DNA of 64,000 bases, from positions 913,818-977,817 of the forward strand of contig NW_004451012.1 in assembly GCF_000321225.1 (NCBI RefSeq), given 5' to 3'. This document shows, piece after piece, positions 25,739 through 38,019 of the stretch. Position 1 is the first letter of the stretch; every line of letters begins with the position of its first letter. The notes beneath the pieces were generated by a model, which was not told the DNA's origin, searched no databases, and saw only the letters and a program-made list of their open reading frames with translations. The stretch is from Odobenus rosmarus divergens. Its lineage: Eukaryota; Chordata; Mammalia; Carnivora; Odobenidae. Both the position numbers and the translations under genes were made by a program.

Positions 25739-26137
25739 CTTGTCAGCGTGACCTGACTAGAAGAATGATCTTAGTTTAAAAAAAAAAAAAATCATAGGTA
25801 ACACAAGGTAAAAATAACACCTGCATATTTCTGCCTGAGTCTTCAAAATCATTAAACTGATGAGAAATAACCTCCCCACTTGCCCTTCCCCTATGACTAT
25901 AGCCACTTATGATATAATAGCCTAGAGAGAAGAACTAGACAGGATGTGATTTTTAAGAACTGGGATGGAAGCAGCAGAAAAGGTTGAAACTGTAGCCACA
26001 GACTGGGCTGCTCTGGTTAATCTTGCATTTTTCATGTTCAGGTAACACCCTGGGACCCCCGCATTTCTTCTCCAGTCATTTCTGGAGCAGGGAAATTGGT
26101 GGGCATGGGTCTGAACCATGGTCCATGGATCATTCTT

Positions 26138-26339
26138 TTTTTTTTTTTTTCAAAGATTTTATTTATTTATTTGACCGAGAGAGACACAGCGAGAGAGGGA
26201 ACACAAGCAGGAAGAGTGGGAGAGGGAGAAGCAGGCTTCCCGTCAAGCAGGAGCCCGATGCGGGGCTGGATCCCAGGACTCTGGGATCATGACCTGAGCT
26301 GAAGGCAGATGCTTAACGACTGAGCCACCCGGGCGCCCC
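26138..26339 (-). mobile_element. Young carnivore SINE with perfect 16-bp target duplication
   Basis: Antisense SINE with a long T-run. It is flanked by TCCATGGATCATTCTT at 26122-26137 and 26340-26355. It lies between the two arms of the 107-bp inverted repeat. The ORFs at 26023-26302 read through it. Confidence 0.96.
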
Positions 26340-27030
26340 TCCATGGATCATTCTTAACAACACTGCGTGCCTCACCTTTCCTTAGGGGCTGCGTAATCAA
26401 GTCACAAAATAAATCTAACTTGGGACCACAAGTTGGAGAATATGATAGTGGAATGTGAATTTGGTGAAACTTTCTTCTTTTTTCCATAATAACGCTACCA
26501 CCACCACCAGGCATCTTTCCCAAATGTGGCATATGTAAATCTCAGCCAACAACACATGCATGCGAGACCTGTAATTTTATTTTCTACCACTTCATTTCCA
26601 TTTTTGTTCTTCATTCTGACGAGATAACAGAAAATCAGTTCCAATCGATGAGGGTTTCTCCCTCCATCCCTGTGATTGCTTCACAGTGCCAAGGTTGCAG
26701 GTGATCAGGTACACTGATGTCATCAGATCACACATGTTTCATGTGAGATAAACCCATTTGCCTGGTTATGCGCATTAGATCAAACAGAGAGCAGAATCCA
26801 GGACTTTTTTAGATTTAGAGGCATGAAGAAACTCAGTGCTTTCTGTCCTGTGAGAAAGAGATAGCATAGGGTGGTTGTTAGAAAATAAGAGACTATGATT
26901 TCCAAACAGTTACCCTCAGGCTTCGTAAAGCACACACCTTAATATGTAACTCATTGTTTCCTCAGTTACGAAGAACTAGACCAGATATAACTCAATAGAG
27001 ATCTTTTTATAATAGAATCTTATATAAATA

Positions 27031-27136
27031 AAAAATTTATCTTTGTTCATGAAGCATTTAATGAGAATCCACTTTATAAATCCTAAACACAATCAGTGTG
27101 CTATTTACCCTTCAAAAATTTTCAAAATACACAGCT
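27031..27136 (-). repeat. Right arm of the 107-bp inverted repeat
   Basis: Reverse-complement match to 25631-25738, ending CAAAATACACAGCT. Confidence 0.9.
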
Positions 27137-27699
27137 TTTATAAATAGAATCTATATGTAGACTCATATAAATAGAATCTTATAAGGTATGAAATAATTTA
27201 AGGTGGAGCTTCTCTGTTTGAGACTTGGATTGGGAGCAATGGGAAGGGCTATGTAGGGGGCTACTTTACCTTCCCTGTGGTTACCCTGTCTCCCCTGGAA
27301 CTGTTCTTAAGTTACTATTCCAGAACCCAAATAATCATAGGAAAACATTTGGAACAAAAACACTACTCTATAATAAATGCTTAAATTGGAATACTGTTAT
27401 TAGCCAAATAATTAAAAGTCAATATGCATTTTTTGCTAGCACTGAAAACTAGAATTATTTCTCATCTTCTTCAAATAATAGTTAAGATACAACTAAATCC
27501 TAAAAAAGCCATTTTTAATGAGCTCCACCAAATTTAATTGTGTGAAAATTGTCATTAGTCAATGCAATTTAATTCAATGGCAACAAAAATTATCTGAGCC
27601 TGCTTTAATAAGACATGGATATTTTCACTTTTCTTGGCATTAAAGAAGTATAGCTTGCCAATTAGAGCAAGTTTATGGAAACAAATAAGTTAGAAGCAA

Positions 27700-27890
27700 A
27701 TCTTAATACTACCACTGATGGTGAGATTCCATGTTTGTTTCTGAGCAACTGAGAGCCTTACCTCCCTTATTGGTCAAGTTTAAGAATAGTAGTACCCACT
27801 GCAGAGGATTGTTGTGCAGGTCATAAAATGTATTGCATCTGCCCTGCATGCAGAAAGTGGTACGCTAATGTTTGCAATTATTTTTACATT
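27700..27890 (+). repeat. MIR-like ancient SINE
   Basis: GAGCAACTGAGAGCCTTACC, AATAGTAGTACCCACTGCAG and GATTGTTGTGCAGGTCATAA follow the MIR second half. Confidence 0.6.
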
Positions 27891-28034
27891 GACCATTTAA
27901 AATTTTTAAATATGAGTATATAAATGTTCGTAGTACTGGGTTGCAGTCTAATTGTGATACCATAGTGTCCAGGAACATGAAGTAGCAAGGATCTGTAGTC
28001 AGCATTGTTATTATTATTGTGGCCACATGTGGTC

Positions 28035-28215
28035 TTGAAAAGCATGAGTTCTTGAGTTGGAGAGCCAGAGTTCTATTACTGTCATCAAAACTGTAGTGTG
28101 GGGCAAGTCCTAGAACTTCTAAGCTTTTATTTGGTGTACTGAATATTTTTAAAAGCTATAACAGGTAAAACAGTTTAGTAATCACTAAATGTTTGTTATA
28201 ATAAGTAAATAACAT
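28035..28215 (+). repeat. MIR-like ancient SINE
   Basis: AAGCATGAGTTCTTGAGTTG, GGGGCAAGTCCTAGAACTTC and a final CACTAAATGTTTGTTATAAT follow MIR order. Confidence 0.65.
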
Positions 28216-30839
28216 ATAATAAATGTTAGCGATGATGATGATCTTATCATCAACATTAATATTTTTTTCTTACCTACCATTATCTTTTACTTAGTAGCAG
28301 CCATTTTGGTCTAGGAACATTTGGAAAATATACTCTTGCATCTGGATAGGATTTAGAAGACATTACTAAAATATATCATTAATGTCTCCAAAAAGGTCAA
28401 CATAAACAGGCAGAAAAAAAGTAGATCTCAAATTCCTTATCAGTTAGCTATGATAATTGGTGAATATTAAGTGCTGTATAAAAGCTTTGCTGACGAATGA
28501 ATGAATGGAAGTGATGGATATGTGAATAAATGAATTAATATAAGGAAAAACAGGCATAATAGCTTAGAGAGAACCCATGCTGAAATGCATCCACATGTAC
28601 CAAAATATGAAATAATTTGAATAAGCCTAGAAGTTGAGCGCTTTATTGCTGCTCTTGTTAATTCGGCACAAGTTTGTCATAGATCAGAGTCAGAATGAAG
28701 ATTTGATAGCACCAGGATGAGAATACTTTAAGAATCAGAATTTTATATCTGAGTTTAGGTTCTTATTCCTTTTGATTATAAATGTAGAAAAAAAGGATTT
28801 GACTTTGAAAGTACTTGCTAAGGAATGATCATACAAGCAAAAACACAAATTCTAGGAACTGAGCCAAGCTCTGATTTCTTCTGTCCCTGGAGTGTTTTAT
28901 TTAAAGAAACCATTGATTTCTGCCACTATGCTGAAGAAACTCATGTGCGAAGGTGGCCAAAAAATCTGCCTCTAATTCAGTTTTCCAGGATCCTTTCCAA
29001 GGGGAGATCAACTTCTTTTGGATTAGCACATGAGCAGCTTTGTTGAAAGTAGCCTTTTATGCTTTAAGCTAAATTTTTTACTAATACATTGAAAAGGAAA
29101 GAAAAACTCTCTGTGATCGTATCTGTGAATCCTAGAAACTTTAGCTTGCTTTATCTTAATATTTAGGAAAAAGAAACTACTACTATAATGAAATGAAGTT
29201 TTTCCAAAGGCACTGTCAACAGCTCATTATTTGCCTGAGGCTTACTTGAGGGTATTTCCTTGTGAGATACTAAAGTACAATTAAAAATATCTAGCTTTCT
29301 GCCTTGTGATTTGAAGAAACCTGCAATATCTCTAGCAATTTTTATTAATGGATAAACATGCTTTCAAAATGGGCCAATAAAAAAAAGTCTTACACTTTGC
29401 AGTTTAAAATAATGGAGCATATGAACTTCTAGTAAACTGGAGCATTTTCCTTTAATGCATGTGGACAGACATTGTATTCTCAGAATTGGCCTCAGACTCA
29501 TACATAAAACAATGTGACACATGCAGAACATGCCTGATGTCCTTGCCAAGAATAATCGTGTATTAGGCAAGAGAGAAAGTAAACTGTAATGATGTTTAGC
29601 CTTAATAAACAAGGCCAGTGATGCCCTAACTTTGAGGAGTTACATAGATGTATTTTGACTACGAAGCCTATTATTTTTAGGTACATCATGAAAAGCAGAA
29701 TTGGAAGTACAGGGAAGCAATGTGACCTCATAGAAATTGTGCTTTCTGTATTAGGAGATACATAGTCTGTGTTCTTGTTTGAAATAAACTTAACTATAAT
29801 TTTATTGGCAAACACATTATGAGTCCTAAGTGACTCCAACCACCACCAAGGATATCAGATAGTATAGACGCCACACTTACATAGAATAGTTACTGACCAT
29901 CAATAACCAGAATCCTTTCTTCTTCACCAATATGGTTCTTCTCGTCATGTGTATATAGACTATTCTAATTTTTGTGTCTATCCTACTATTCCATTTATTG
30001 CATTTGATTTTTTTTACATCAAAGTAATCAGAAACTTCATTAGAAAATTAAATAGGAAGAAAAAGATATTCCTCCCCTCTTCAAGTGTAACTTTATTTCA
30101 GAGGGCATTACTTTAAAATCTCTAGAAGTTTCTTCCATATTTCTACCTTCATACTTCTAAAGAATAAATGCTTATTACTATTTTTATGTATTCATTTCCA
30201 AAATTATCATTGACATCCAGTTATGCATGAGGATGTACCTGTGCATCAGCCCTGCCTATCCAGCCTGCTCCTCCCAAAGTATGTGTTTTTTGAAAAGCAA
30301 AAAGCAAATAAAAATACTACAATGAATGGCACATGCTGATTTTTTTCAAATACTACACTTCAGTTATCTTTCCTCTCTTTTACACCCATCCCATATTTCC
30401 CTCAGTAAATAATTTCCCTGTTTTTAATTTGCAGTTTTCAATACATATGTCATTTTTTTTTAAATGCTTCATCAGAGCTACCATATGATTTAGTGATGAG
30501 ACTTCACTTTGCCATTCTCCTTTGTTTGGTCAAATGATTTGTGGATCTCTCATTTCCTCTTTTTTGTTTTATCCTATTTTGCTGAAGCATCTTGTATGTT
30601 AGCTTTTTGAAATCAAAGGATGCAGGGAAAGTGACAGTCTTGCCACATCTGTATATATTTTTCTTCCACCCTCAGACTTACATTTATGCTTAGAATTTTA
30701 TATACAAAATACAAATGATTTTCCCTCAGAATTTTGAAGGCATTAATTCAATGATTTCTAGTATTCTTTGCTGCTGTTGAAAATCGAATACCCCTCAGAT
30801 ATTTATTTCTTTATATGCGATATCTTTTAATTTCTCTAA

Positions 30840-31440
30840 TAGGGTCTTGTAGTTTTAGTCTTATGAAATTTCACAAAGTTGTACTTAGTGTTTTTCTTTT
30901 GTCCTTCACTGTGTTGGACACTGCATGGATCCTTCACTCTGTAGCAGGGTACTGGTTCTATTAATCTCATATTTCTTCTCTTTTTTCCATTGCTGTCTTT
31001 TATCATGGTTTCTGAGGTAATTTTTATGCTTTGTATTTCTGCACTTATTTGAAATCTTAGATATGGGTTTTTATTTTCCATTTTCAATGCCTCTTATTTT
31101 TCATTTCAGAGCTCTGATTATTTTTCCTTTTTCATGACATACCTTCATTTGGGGGAAGCTTTTAAGATCATTTCTTTACCACTAGTCTTCTGAAACTTCA
31201 CAAAATGGTGTTTTTCTTTTATCGTTCCCTCTGCTATACACTCCATGGACCCTTTGTGTCATGACACTTCAGTACTGGTCTCTTAGTCTCTTATATTCTT
31301 TTACCTATTTCCATCTCTTTATCTTTTGTCCTAACATTTGGGATATTTTCTTTATTTTGTATTTTAACACTTCAAGATCTCTTATTTTTCATCTAAATGC
31401 TGTGATTTTTTTCCCTGATACTGTTGTTTTATGAAAAGAA
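30840..31440. repeat. Two diverged head-to-tail copies of a ~280-bp T-rich unit
   Basis: The blocks 30840-31135 and 31170-31440 repeat the same order of phrases: GAAA(T/C)TTCACAAA, GTTTTTCTTTT, CATGGA(T/C)CCTT, TACTGGT, TCTCTTATTTTTCAT-like and CT(G)TGATT. The flanking sequence (30700-30800) resembles old L1 antisense. Confidence 0.65.
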
Positions 31441-31499
31441 CAACTTTCTGTTTTCTCCCTGAGGATATTACTTAATTACAGGTTTTTGAAAGTTTCTCC

Positions 31500-31960
31500 T
31501 GTTCTCTGATAGATCAGTCAGGATCCCAGCAGGAGACAGTTGTGTTTAAACTCAGAGTTTAACTGAAGAGAGTTTAATGGAAAGACTATTTATAGGTGTT
31601 TGGGCAGGGACAAGGGAGCCAGAAAGATTCTGATGATGGCTGAGGAGCTATTGCTACACATAGGCCTAAGAAGGAGGGAGAGATGTTACCAGATCTTGGG
31701 AGAGCTTAGAGCTGTGGGACCACCAAGGCCATGGTGCCATACAAAGGATAAATATCTCATCTTTCTGATGAGGGAGAGTGGGAAAGCTTGGCTGCACAGG
31801 GTGGAGAAGGGGAACTGAGTGTTCTCTTGCCTTCAACTAAACTTCAAGCAGTACCCATGATTTTAGTCCTGTCATTATTTACAGCCTGTATCCTATCCCT
31901 TTTAGGAGTTCTGTGAAATAAACTAGCTCACTTATATTAGTATCCTTCTCCACAGGAACT
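31500..31960. repeat. Unclassified old interspersed repeat
   Basis: ATCCCAGCAGGAGACAGTTG, GAGAGTTTAATGGAAAGACT and TTTGGGCAGGGACAAGGGAG resemble a common mammalian repeat I cannot name. The 72-codon ORF at 31600 lies in it and lacks gene support. Confidence 0.4.
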
Positions 31961-32759
31961 TTAGGTTGAAGTATCATAAACTCTGCTAAATTAGCTACCA
32001 ATCTTCCATCTGCTTTGTGTCTCCAAGAAGTTTTTGAACTTTCCCATCTACTGATCTATCCTCTCCATTTTCTATATCTTTGTGAGTTTATACTTTGTTT
32101 TAGTCTTAGTAAAGAAAAACTGGAATCTTGGTGAGGAGAGACAACAGAAGGTGATCATAATCGTCTTTCATTTTTAACCAGAACTAATAATAAATATTTA
32201 CTTTTGCAATACTATCCAGATGTGATGTAGGGACTATGGTAATTTCTACCAGGAGAGTATAGCACATGCTTAACAGCTGAAATGTTTGAGATTCTTCAAG
32301 CAAGAAAGAAAAAACCAAAATGAGGTTCTTACTAGACATCAACTTCTACCATTTTTGAACATCAGTGTCACCATCCTCAGCCCTGTCAGCTTCTCTGATG
32401 CCTTCTCTTCTTTCCATTTATTCACCCTACCACACCTCTCCCACAAACCCCAGCATTCATCCAACACAATCAGATAGGCACAGTATTAGATAAATGAATG
32501 TTGACAAATACCTTTCAGTGTTCCCCAAGCCTAAATTTGAGTCCTGATTCTTTATAAAGTCTTTAAGGAAAATTGCTTTATTTTTTTAAATTTAAAAAAT
32601 ATAAATTTTATTTCTTTTTTTTTTTTTTAGTTTCAAGTGTAGAATTTAGTGACTCATCACTTACATACAACATTTGGTGCTCATCACAAGTGCCCTTCTT
32701 ACCCATCACCTGTTAACTGTAATATGCTATTTAAGCATTTTCTTTAAAAATCAGTTTTT

Positions 32760-32943
32760 AGCGCCTGGGTGGCTCAGTCGGTTGAGTGTCTGCCTCCAGC
32801 TCAGGTCCTGATCCCGGGGTCCTGGGATCGAGCCCTGCATTGAACCTGCTTCTTTTCCTTCTGCTCTTCCCCCTGCTTGTGCTCTCTCACTTTCTCTCTC
32901 TCTCTCTCTCTGTCAAATAAATGAATAAAATCTTTTTTAAAAA
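32760..32943 (+). mobile_element. Carnivore SINE, sense
   Basis: GCGCCTGGGTGGCTCAGTCG head, GTCCTGGGATCGAGCCCTGC, CT-run and CAAATAAATGAATAAAATCT tail. No clear target repeat. Just upstream (32610-32700) is a T-run followed by a GTGCTCATCACAAGTGCCCT stretch, also likely repeat-derived. Confidence 0.93.
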
Positions 32944-33747
32944 TTCTTTTTTATTCTAGATCTGTTTTATTGTCAAATAATGGTATATTTTATGTGCTTT
33001 TAGGAAAATTTACTGAAATAGTCTTGTTTGCAAAATATAAAAATAAGTATAAAATATTCTGTGGATATTAAAAAATCAGATACTCTCCATATATAGAAAA
33101 AATTTTGGCATATATCTTTTAATTGTACTTTATTAATCATATTTTTCAAATCTATTTCTTTTTTCAATTTGTCATTTATTTAGTAATGTGCTAAATTCCC
33201 TACTTTAATTCCTAACAAATTTTATTTTACGTTCATTATTTTATATATATGTATTGCTTTGTGACTTTTATAAGTCATTGCATTTTGTGTTCTGAATATT
33301 TATTGCTATTGCAGGCTAGCTAGTCCCTGACCTGATTTTTTGGTTTACATTTGTCTGATCTAACTTTGCCTGTTCACTTCTGAGTCATTGGGTCTCACAT
33401 ATGTCACATTTAAACTATTAGAGAAACTTTAACCTTATTTCAATAATTTGTGTTCTTATTGCTGAAATTTTATACTTTATGGATTTATAACATTTGCCTT
33501 CTCTACTATGCTATTTAATAATCACTTTTTCACTGACTTTGAAGATAAACCACCTCTTTTTAATTTTGTGAATAGTTACATTAATGTTTTTATAAAAATT
33601 TAAATCTATCATTATAGCTGTTATACTTAAGACCAACTATGGCTTTTAATCTTCTCATTGGACAAGATTCAGTGTTTAGCATTAGATGCCCTCCACTTGC
33701 TTTTCCATTCTTTTCAAATATTAGATTGAAAACCGTTTATTGACTTT

Positions 33748-33933
33748 TTTTAAAAAAGATTTTATTTATTTGATGGAGAGAGAGCACAAGCAGGCAGAAC
33801 AGCAGCAGAGGGAGAGGGAGAAGCAGGCTCCCCGCTGAGCAGGGAGCCCAATGTGGGGCTTGATCCCAGGACCCTGGGATCATGTCCTGAGCTGAAGGCA
33901 GACGCCTAACCGACTGAGCCACACAGGCGCCCC
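33748..33933 (-). mobile_element. Young carnivore SINE with perfect 21-bp target duplication
   Basis: Antisense SINE between identical repeats beginning TGAAAACCGTTTATTG at 33727-33747 and 33934-33954. Slightly shortened internally near AGGCAGAACAGCAGCAGAGG. Confidence 0.96.
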
Positions 33934-35162
33934 TGAAAACCGTTTATTGACTTTACAACATAGATTTTCTCCTTAAAATAAAACAGTTTTTATTCAATTT
34001 TTAGCTACATTTAATATAATATTTAGACATTTTTGTGTATTTTTCTAACTTCAAATTTCATTAGCAGTCTTTTCCAACCATAATTTTCTTATTTTTAATT
34101 TCTGTCTGCTAAATCATATTTTACCCTTTGTGAACACATTCTCAAAGGATAGCTTTGTAGACATATTTCTTCTATGTATGTAAAGATTTTCATCATAATT
34201 TTTATTTTATTAGCTGTGTTTTGTCATCTTCCTTTAATTTGCCTTATATCAAACTACTTCCTTTCATTGACTGCTTGGTCACATTTATAGATGTGTTTAT
34301 AAATTCTGTAAAAAAAGAAGAATATTTATTTTCACAATCATTTTCTTCTATTTAAAAAAATTCATTTTGTATCTTCAAATACTAGGTGTTCCTAATTTAT
34401 ATCCTCAATTTAAATTAGGAGCTATAACCTTTCTCTATAGGTACCACAAACATTTTTGGTTTTCTTGTCCTCTCCTTGGCAGATGAAGATTTATGTTTGA
34501 CCAATTTTGGTTTGTTATCAGAGAGAAGTTGCAATCCATTTTGGCAGAGGGGAGACAGTGGGTATGGAGGAAGCACAGGACTTGCTCTTGCTATAACTTA
34601 GAGTTTCTTTGTTGGAGGTGATTGGGTAGAGAACACTCCAAACCCAGAACAAAGGAGAAAAGTTAAAAAGAAGCAGAAATAGCAGCTTTGTACAACTTGG
34701 TGAGAGCTGCTGTTATTGGTACTCACCGCTGAATATTTATTTTCTGTGCTAGAGATCTGAATTAACTCAACAAAAAAAAGGGTTTTCACTGGGACAAAGT
34801 ATATGGCTGGTATGCCTACTAGCATCAAGAACATCCCTCAGCATCATGAACAGCGAGGTACTCAGTTTGACTGGCATGTGTTTCAAGAGACAAAGCTAAC
34901 GTAAGCTCTAATGAGACTAATGCAGACTTACTCAACTGCTGCAGCATATGTCTTAGATGGCATCCTTCCTCCTTGAAACATTTTCTTCACTCTCTGGAAA
35001 CATTTTTCTCTTATTTTGGTTTCTACTTCACTAGTAGCTCATTATCTCTCTCCTTTTCTAGACCCTCCTAATTTTTCTGACTTCTAAGTATTAGCTTTTA
35101 TATCAAAGCTGTCCAATTGAAATTCTCTTTCACCTGTAAGGATCAACATTTCAACCTGTGAG

Positions 35163-35544
35163 TATTCTCTCATGGTTCATCTCCCCTTCTGTTCCACCCC
35201 CCCTTCATTTTTCCCTTCCTTCTCCTAATGTCCTCCATGCTATGCTATATTTATGTTCCAAATAAGTGAAACCATATGATAATTGACTTTCTCTGCTTGA
35301 CTTATTTCACTTAGCATAATCTCCTCCAGTTCCATCCATGTTGATGCAAAAGTTAGGTATTCATCCTTTCTGATGGTTGAGTAATATTCCATTATATATA
35401 TGGACCACATCTTTATCCATTCATCTGTTGAAGGGCATCTCGGCTCTTTCCACAGTATGGCTATTGCGGACATTGCTGCTATGAGCATTGGGGTGCATGT
35501 GGCCCTTCTTTTCACTACATCTGTGTCTTTGGGGTAAATGTTGG
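35163..35544 (-). mobile_element. L1 3' portion (outer part of a twin-primed L1)
   Basis: Antisense L1 3' UTR and ORF2 end. The minus-strand frame (35240-35608) still shows [28 protein letters not shown] and TWMELEEIMLSEIS, which is the L1 ORF2 C-terminus, broken and non-functional. The expected 3' poly(A) side is missing: the L1 starts abruptly near CTCTCATGGTTCATC. Confidence 0.88.
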
Positions 35545-35675
35545 AGAGGTTGTGGAGAAAGGGGAGCCCTCTTACACTTTTGGTGGGAATGCAAGTTGAT
35601 ACAGCCACTCTGGAAAACTGTGGATGTTCTTCAAAAAGTTAAAAATAGAGCTACCCTATGACCCAGCAATTTTTC
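35545..35675 (+). mobile_element. Inverted upstream portion of the same L1
   Basis: Sense L1 ORF2: TTGTGGAGAAAGGGGAGCCC to CTATGACCCAGCAATT. In the L1 this lies immediately before the sequence that starts the antisense part, with only about a dozen bases missing, so both are one insertion. Confidence 0.88.
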
Positions 35676-36010
35676 TCTTTTTTAAGATCAAAGATATTAA
35701 AGCATGCTTGTATGCAGCTGAGAGTAATATACTATGGAGAAAAACAACGGATGAAGTGGGAAAAAGAGGAAACAATAGCAGGCATAATGTTGAAAAAGTA
35801 AAATGCAGTTCTGCATTTTGGGATGCTGTTGGGGACCGAGTGACTCTCACTCTACTGCTGATAATATTCCCATGTATTTGTGAGGATAATTTTGTGCTCT
35901 GATTCTGGATGGTTAAATTTAAATCTTTCCACTTTATTAACATTTCTACCCATTTAATTCTGATTGGGTGGACATTGACCACCAATCCTATTGTCAAGCT
36001 CCTTTTTTTT

Positions 36011-36202
36011 CTATTTTTTTTTTAAAGATTTTATTTTTTATTTGACAGAGAAAGAGAAAGGGCACAAGCAGGGGAGAGGCAGAGGGAGAAGCAGACTCCC
36101 CACTGAGTAGGGAGCCCGATGTGGGGCTCAATCCCAGGACCCTGGGATCATGACCCGAGCTGAAGGCAGATGTATAACTGACTGAGCCACCCAGGTGCCC
36201 CA
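36011..36202 (-). mobile_element. Carnivore SINE, first of a four-copy array
   Basis: Antisense SINE from TTTAAAGATTTTATTTTTTA to GAGCCACCCAGGTGCCCC, flanked by TTTTTTTTCTATTT runs. Confidence 0.92.
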
Positions 36203-36235
36203 TTTTTTTTTCTATTTGTACATCCAGTAATCATT

Positions 36236-36431
36236 TTTTTTTGATTGTTATTTACTTATTTGTCAGAGAGAGAGAGAGAGAGAGAGCACAAGCAGGGGGA
36301 GCAGCAGAGGGTGAGAGAGAAGCAGGCTCCTCACTGAGCAAGGAGCCTGATGTGGGACTCGATCCCAGGACCCTGGGATCATGACCTGAGCCAAAGGCAG
36401 ATGCTTAACGACTGAGCCACCCAGGCGTCCC
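36236..36431 (-). mobile_element. Carnivore SINE, second of the array
   Basis: Antisense SINE with an expanded GA run. The flanks TACATCCAGTAATC (about 36218) and TTCATCCAGTGATC (about 36434) are a diverged target duplication. Confidence 0.92.
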
Positions 36432-36718
36432 TGTTCATCCAGTGATCTTTTAAATAGAAATTTGAAAAGAAAGGAAGTGTGAAATAAGTATTTATGCTTA
36501 TGCTAATTGCCTGTATCCTCCCAAAGTTAAACTTTGTCAAATGTCTTATTTGGTAATACCTTTATTGTGCTATCATTTTTTTCTCTAAGATGCTCTTTTA
36601 GAAATACTTGAAATTAAATTTCAATTTACTCCTGTTTATCCCCATTCAATGAACTAATATGTAGACTCACTGTTCTTTAGCTTTTAAAGACTTAAAACAG
36701 TCCAATGTTTTTCTTTTT

Positions 36719-36897
36719 TTTTTTTAAGATTTATTTGTGAGAGAGAGAGAGGACAAGCAGGTGGGGAGGGGCATTGGGAAAGGGAGAAGCAGGCTCCCCA
36801 CTGAACAGGGAGCCTGATGTGGGGCTTGATCCCAGGACCCTGGGATTGTGACCTGAGCCGAAGGCAGACACCTAACAACCGAGCCACCCGGGCATCC
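36719..36897 (-). mobile_element. Carnivore SINE, third of the array
   Basis: Antisense SINE. Flanks CCAATGTTTTTCTTTT and CCAGTATTTTTCTTTT. Confidence 0.92.
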
Positions 36898-36914
36898 CCA
36901 GTATTTTTCTTTTC

Positions 36915-37126
36915 TTTTTTTTTTAAGATTTTATTTATTCATTTGAGAGAGAGAGAGAGAGAGAGAGAGAAAGCACAATCAGAGAAAGGGACAGAGGAAA
37001 AGAGAGGGGGACAAGAAGAATCCCCATTGAGCAGGGAGCCCGATGCACGACTTGATCCCAGGACCCTGGGATCATGACGTGAGCTGAAGGCAGATGCCTA
37101 ACCTACTGAGCCACCCAGGTGCCCCG
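36915..37126 (-). mobile_element. Carnivore SINE, fourth of the array
   Basis: Antisense SINE with a (GA)n expansion. It sits directly in the flanking repeat of the third copy, with CACTATTTTTCTTA following at about 37129. Confidence 0.92.
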
Positions 37127-37848
37127 CCCACTATTTTTCTTAAAACTGATTAGTCTCTATGCTGGCATATAATCAAGATTAAAAAAAAATTACTACCCAG
37201 TTGAAAATTTTGAGTTTCTAAAAATCTAGTGTTTTTTCACTTAACATGAAAGTTATAGATTTTGTCTGAGGAAATAAATGTCCCTGAACAGTGACAGAAA
37301 GCTTATTACCATAGTAGCAGTGAGTACACAGACAAGGAAGAAAAAACAATATATCCACATCAGAATTAGTGAGTGGGTAACATTTCAGTTTATCGCATGT
37401 GCTGGTGAAATTCAACATGTTTTATTTGTCACATCATTCTGAAAGACAAAGAATTTTCCATGTTTTGTAAAAATAATATGAACATTCCCTCCCCCCACAA
37501 ACACAAAAGGCTTTGACTTTTTAAGTTTAAATATTATATGACTATAAAAGACAGAACAGGGCTTAAAACCACTTAATATACAAATTTGTTTTCATTTAAA
37601 TCCGACTAAAATTGTCTTACAATGGCAGTGATTATTAGCCTTCTCTTCCCCTCAGAGACCACTGCACTTCTTGCTTCAGTTGAAATAAAAGGCTCTTTGG
37701 ACATAGATATTCCAATAGTGACAAGTTAGCAATGAGACTTATTTCCAATTAATAAAACATTGAAAGTAGATATAGTACAGATCATATTCAATCTTTGATA
37801 CATTTTTGAAAATTTACTTATTCCATGGTAAGAAAATACAGTGAATCA

Positions 37849-38019
37849 GATCATATATATATACATATATATATATGTATAATATATATACATATACATA
37901 TATATATGTATAATATATATACATATATATATATAATATATATGTATATATATAATATGTATACACACATATATATACACACATACATATATATACATAC
38001 ATACATACACACACACACT
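37849..38019. repeat. (TA)n/(CA)n/(CATA)n compound microsatellite
   Basis: 170 nt of TA and CATA steps ending in (CATA)n(CA)n. ORFs on both strands here are low-complexity artefacts. Confidence 0.95.

Noticed and set aside
29498..29839. 113-codon minus-strand ORF
   Set aside because: No family resemblance and no flanking gene signals. Expected by chance in 64 kb of AT-rich intron.
32760..32833. tRNA-like head in SINE copies (here and at 38939, 43833, 53141)
   Set aside because: These have the internal promoter look of tRNA but are SINE heads without a foldable mature tRNA. They are not tRNA genes.
35240..35608. 122-codon minus-strand ORF
   Set aside because: It is the ORF2 end of the twin-primed L1, broken by the inversion.
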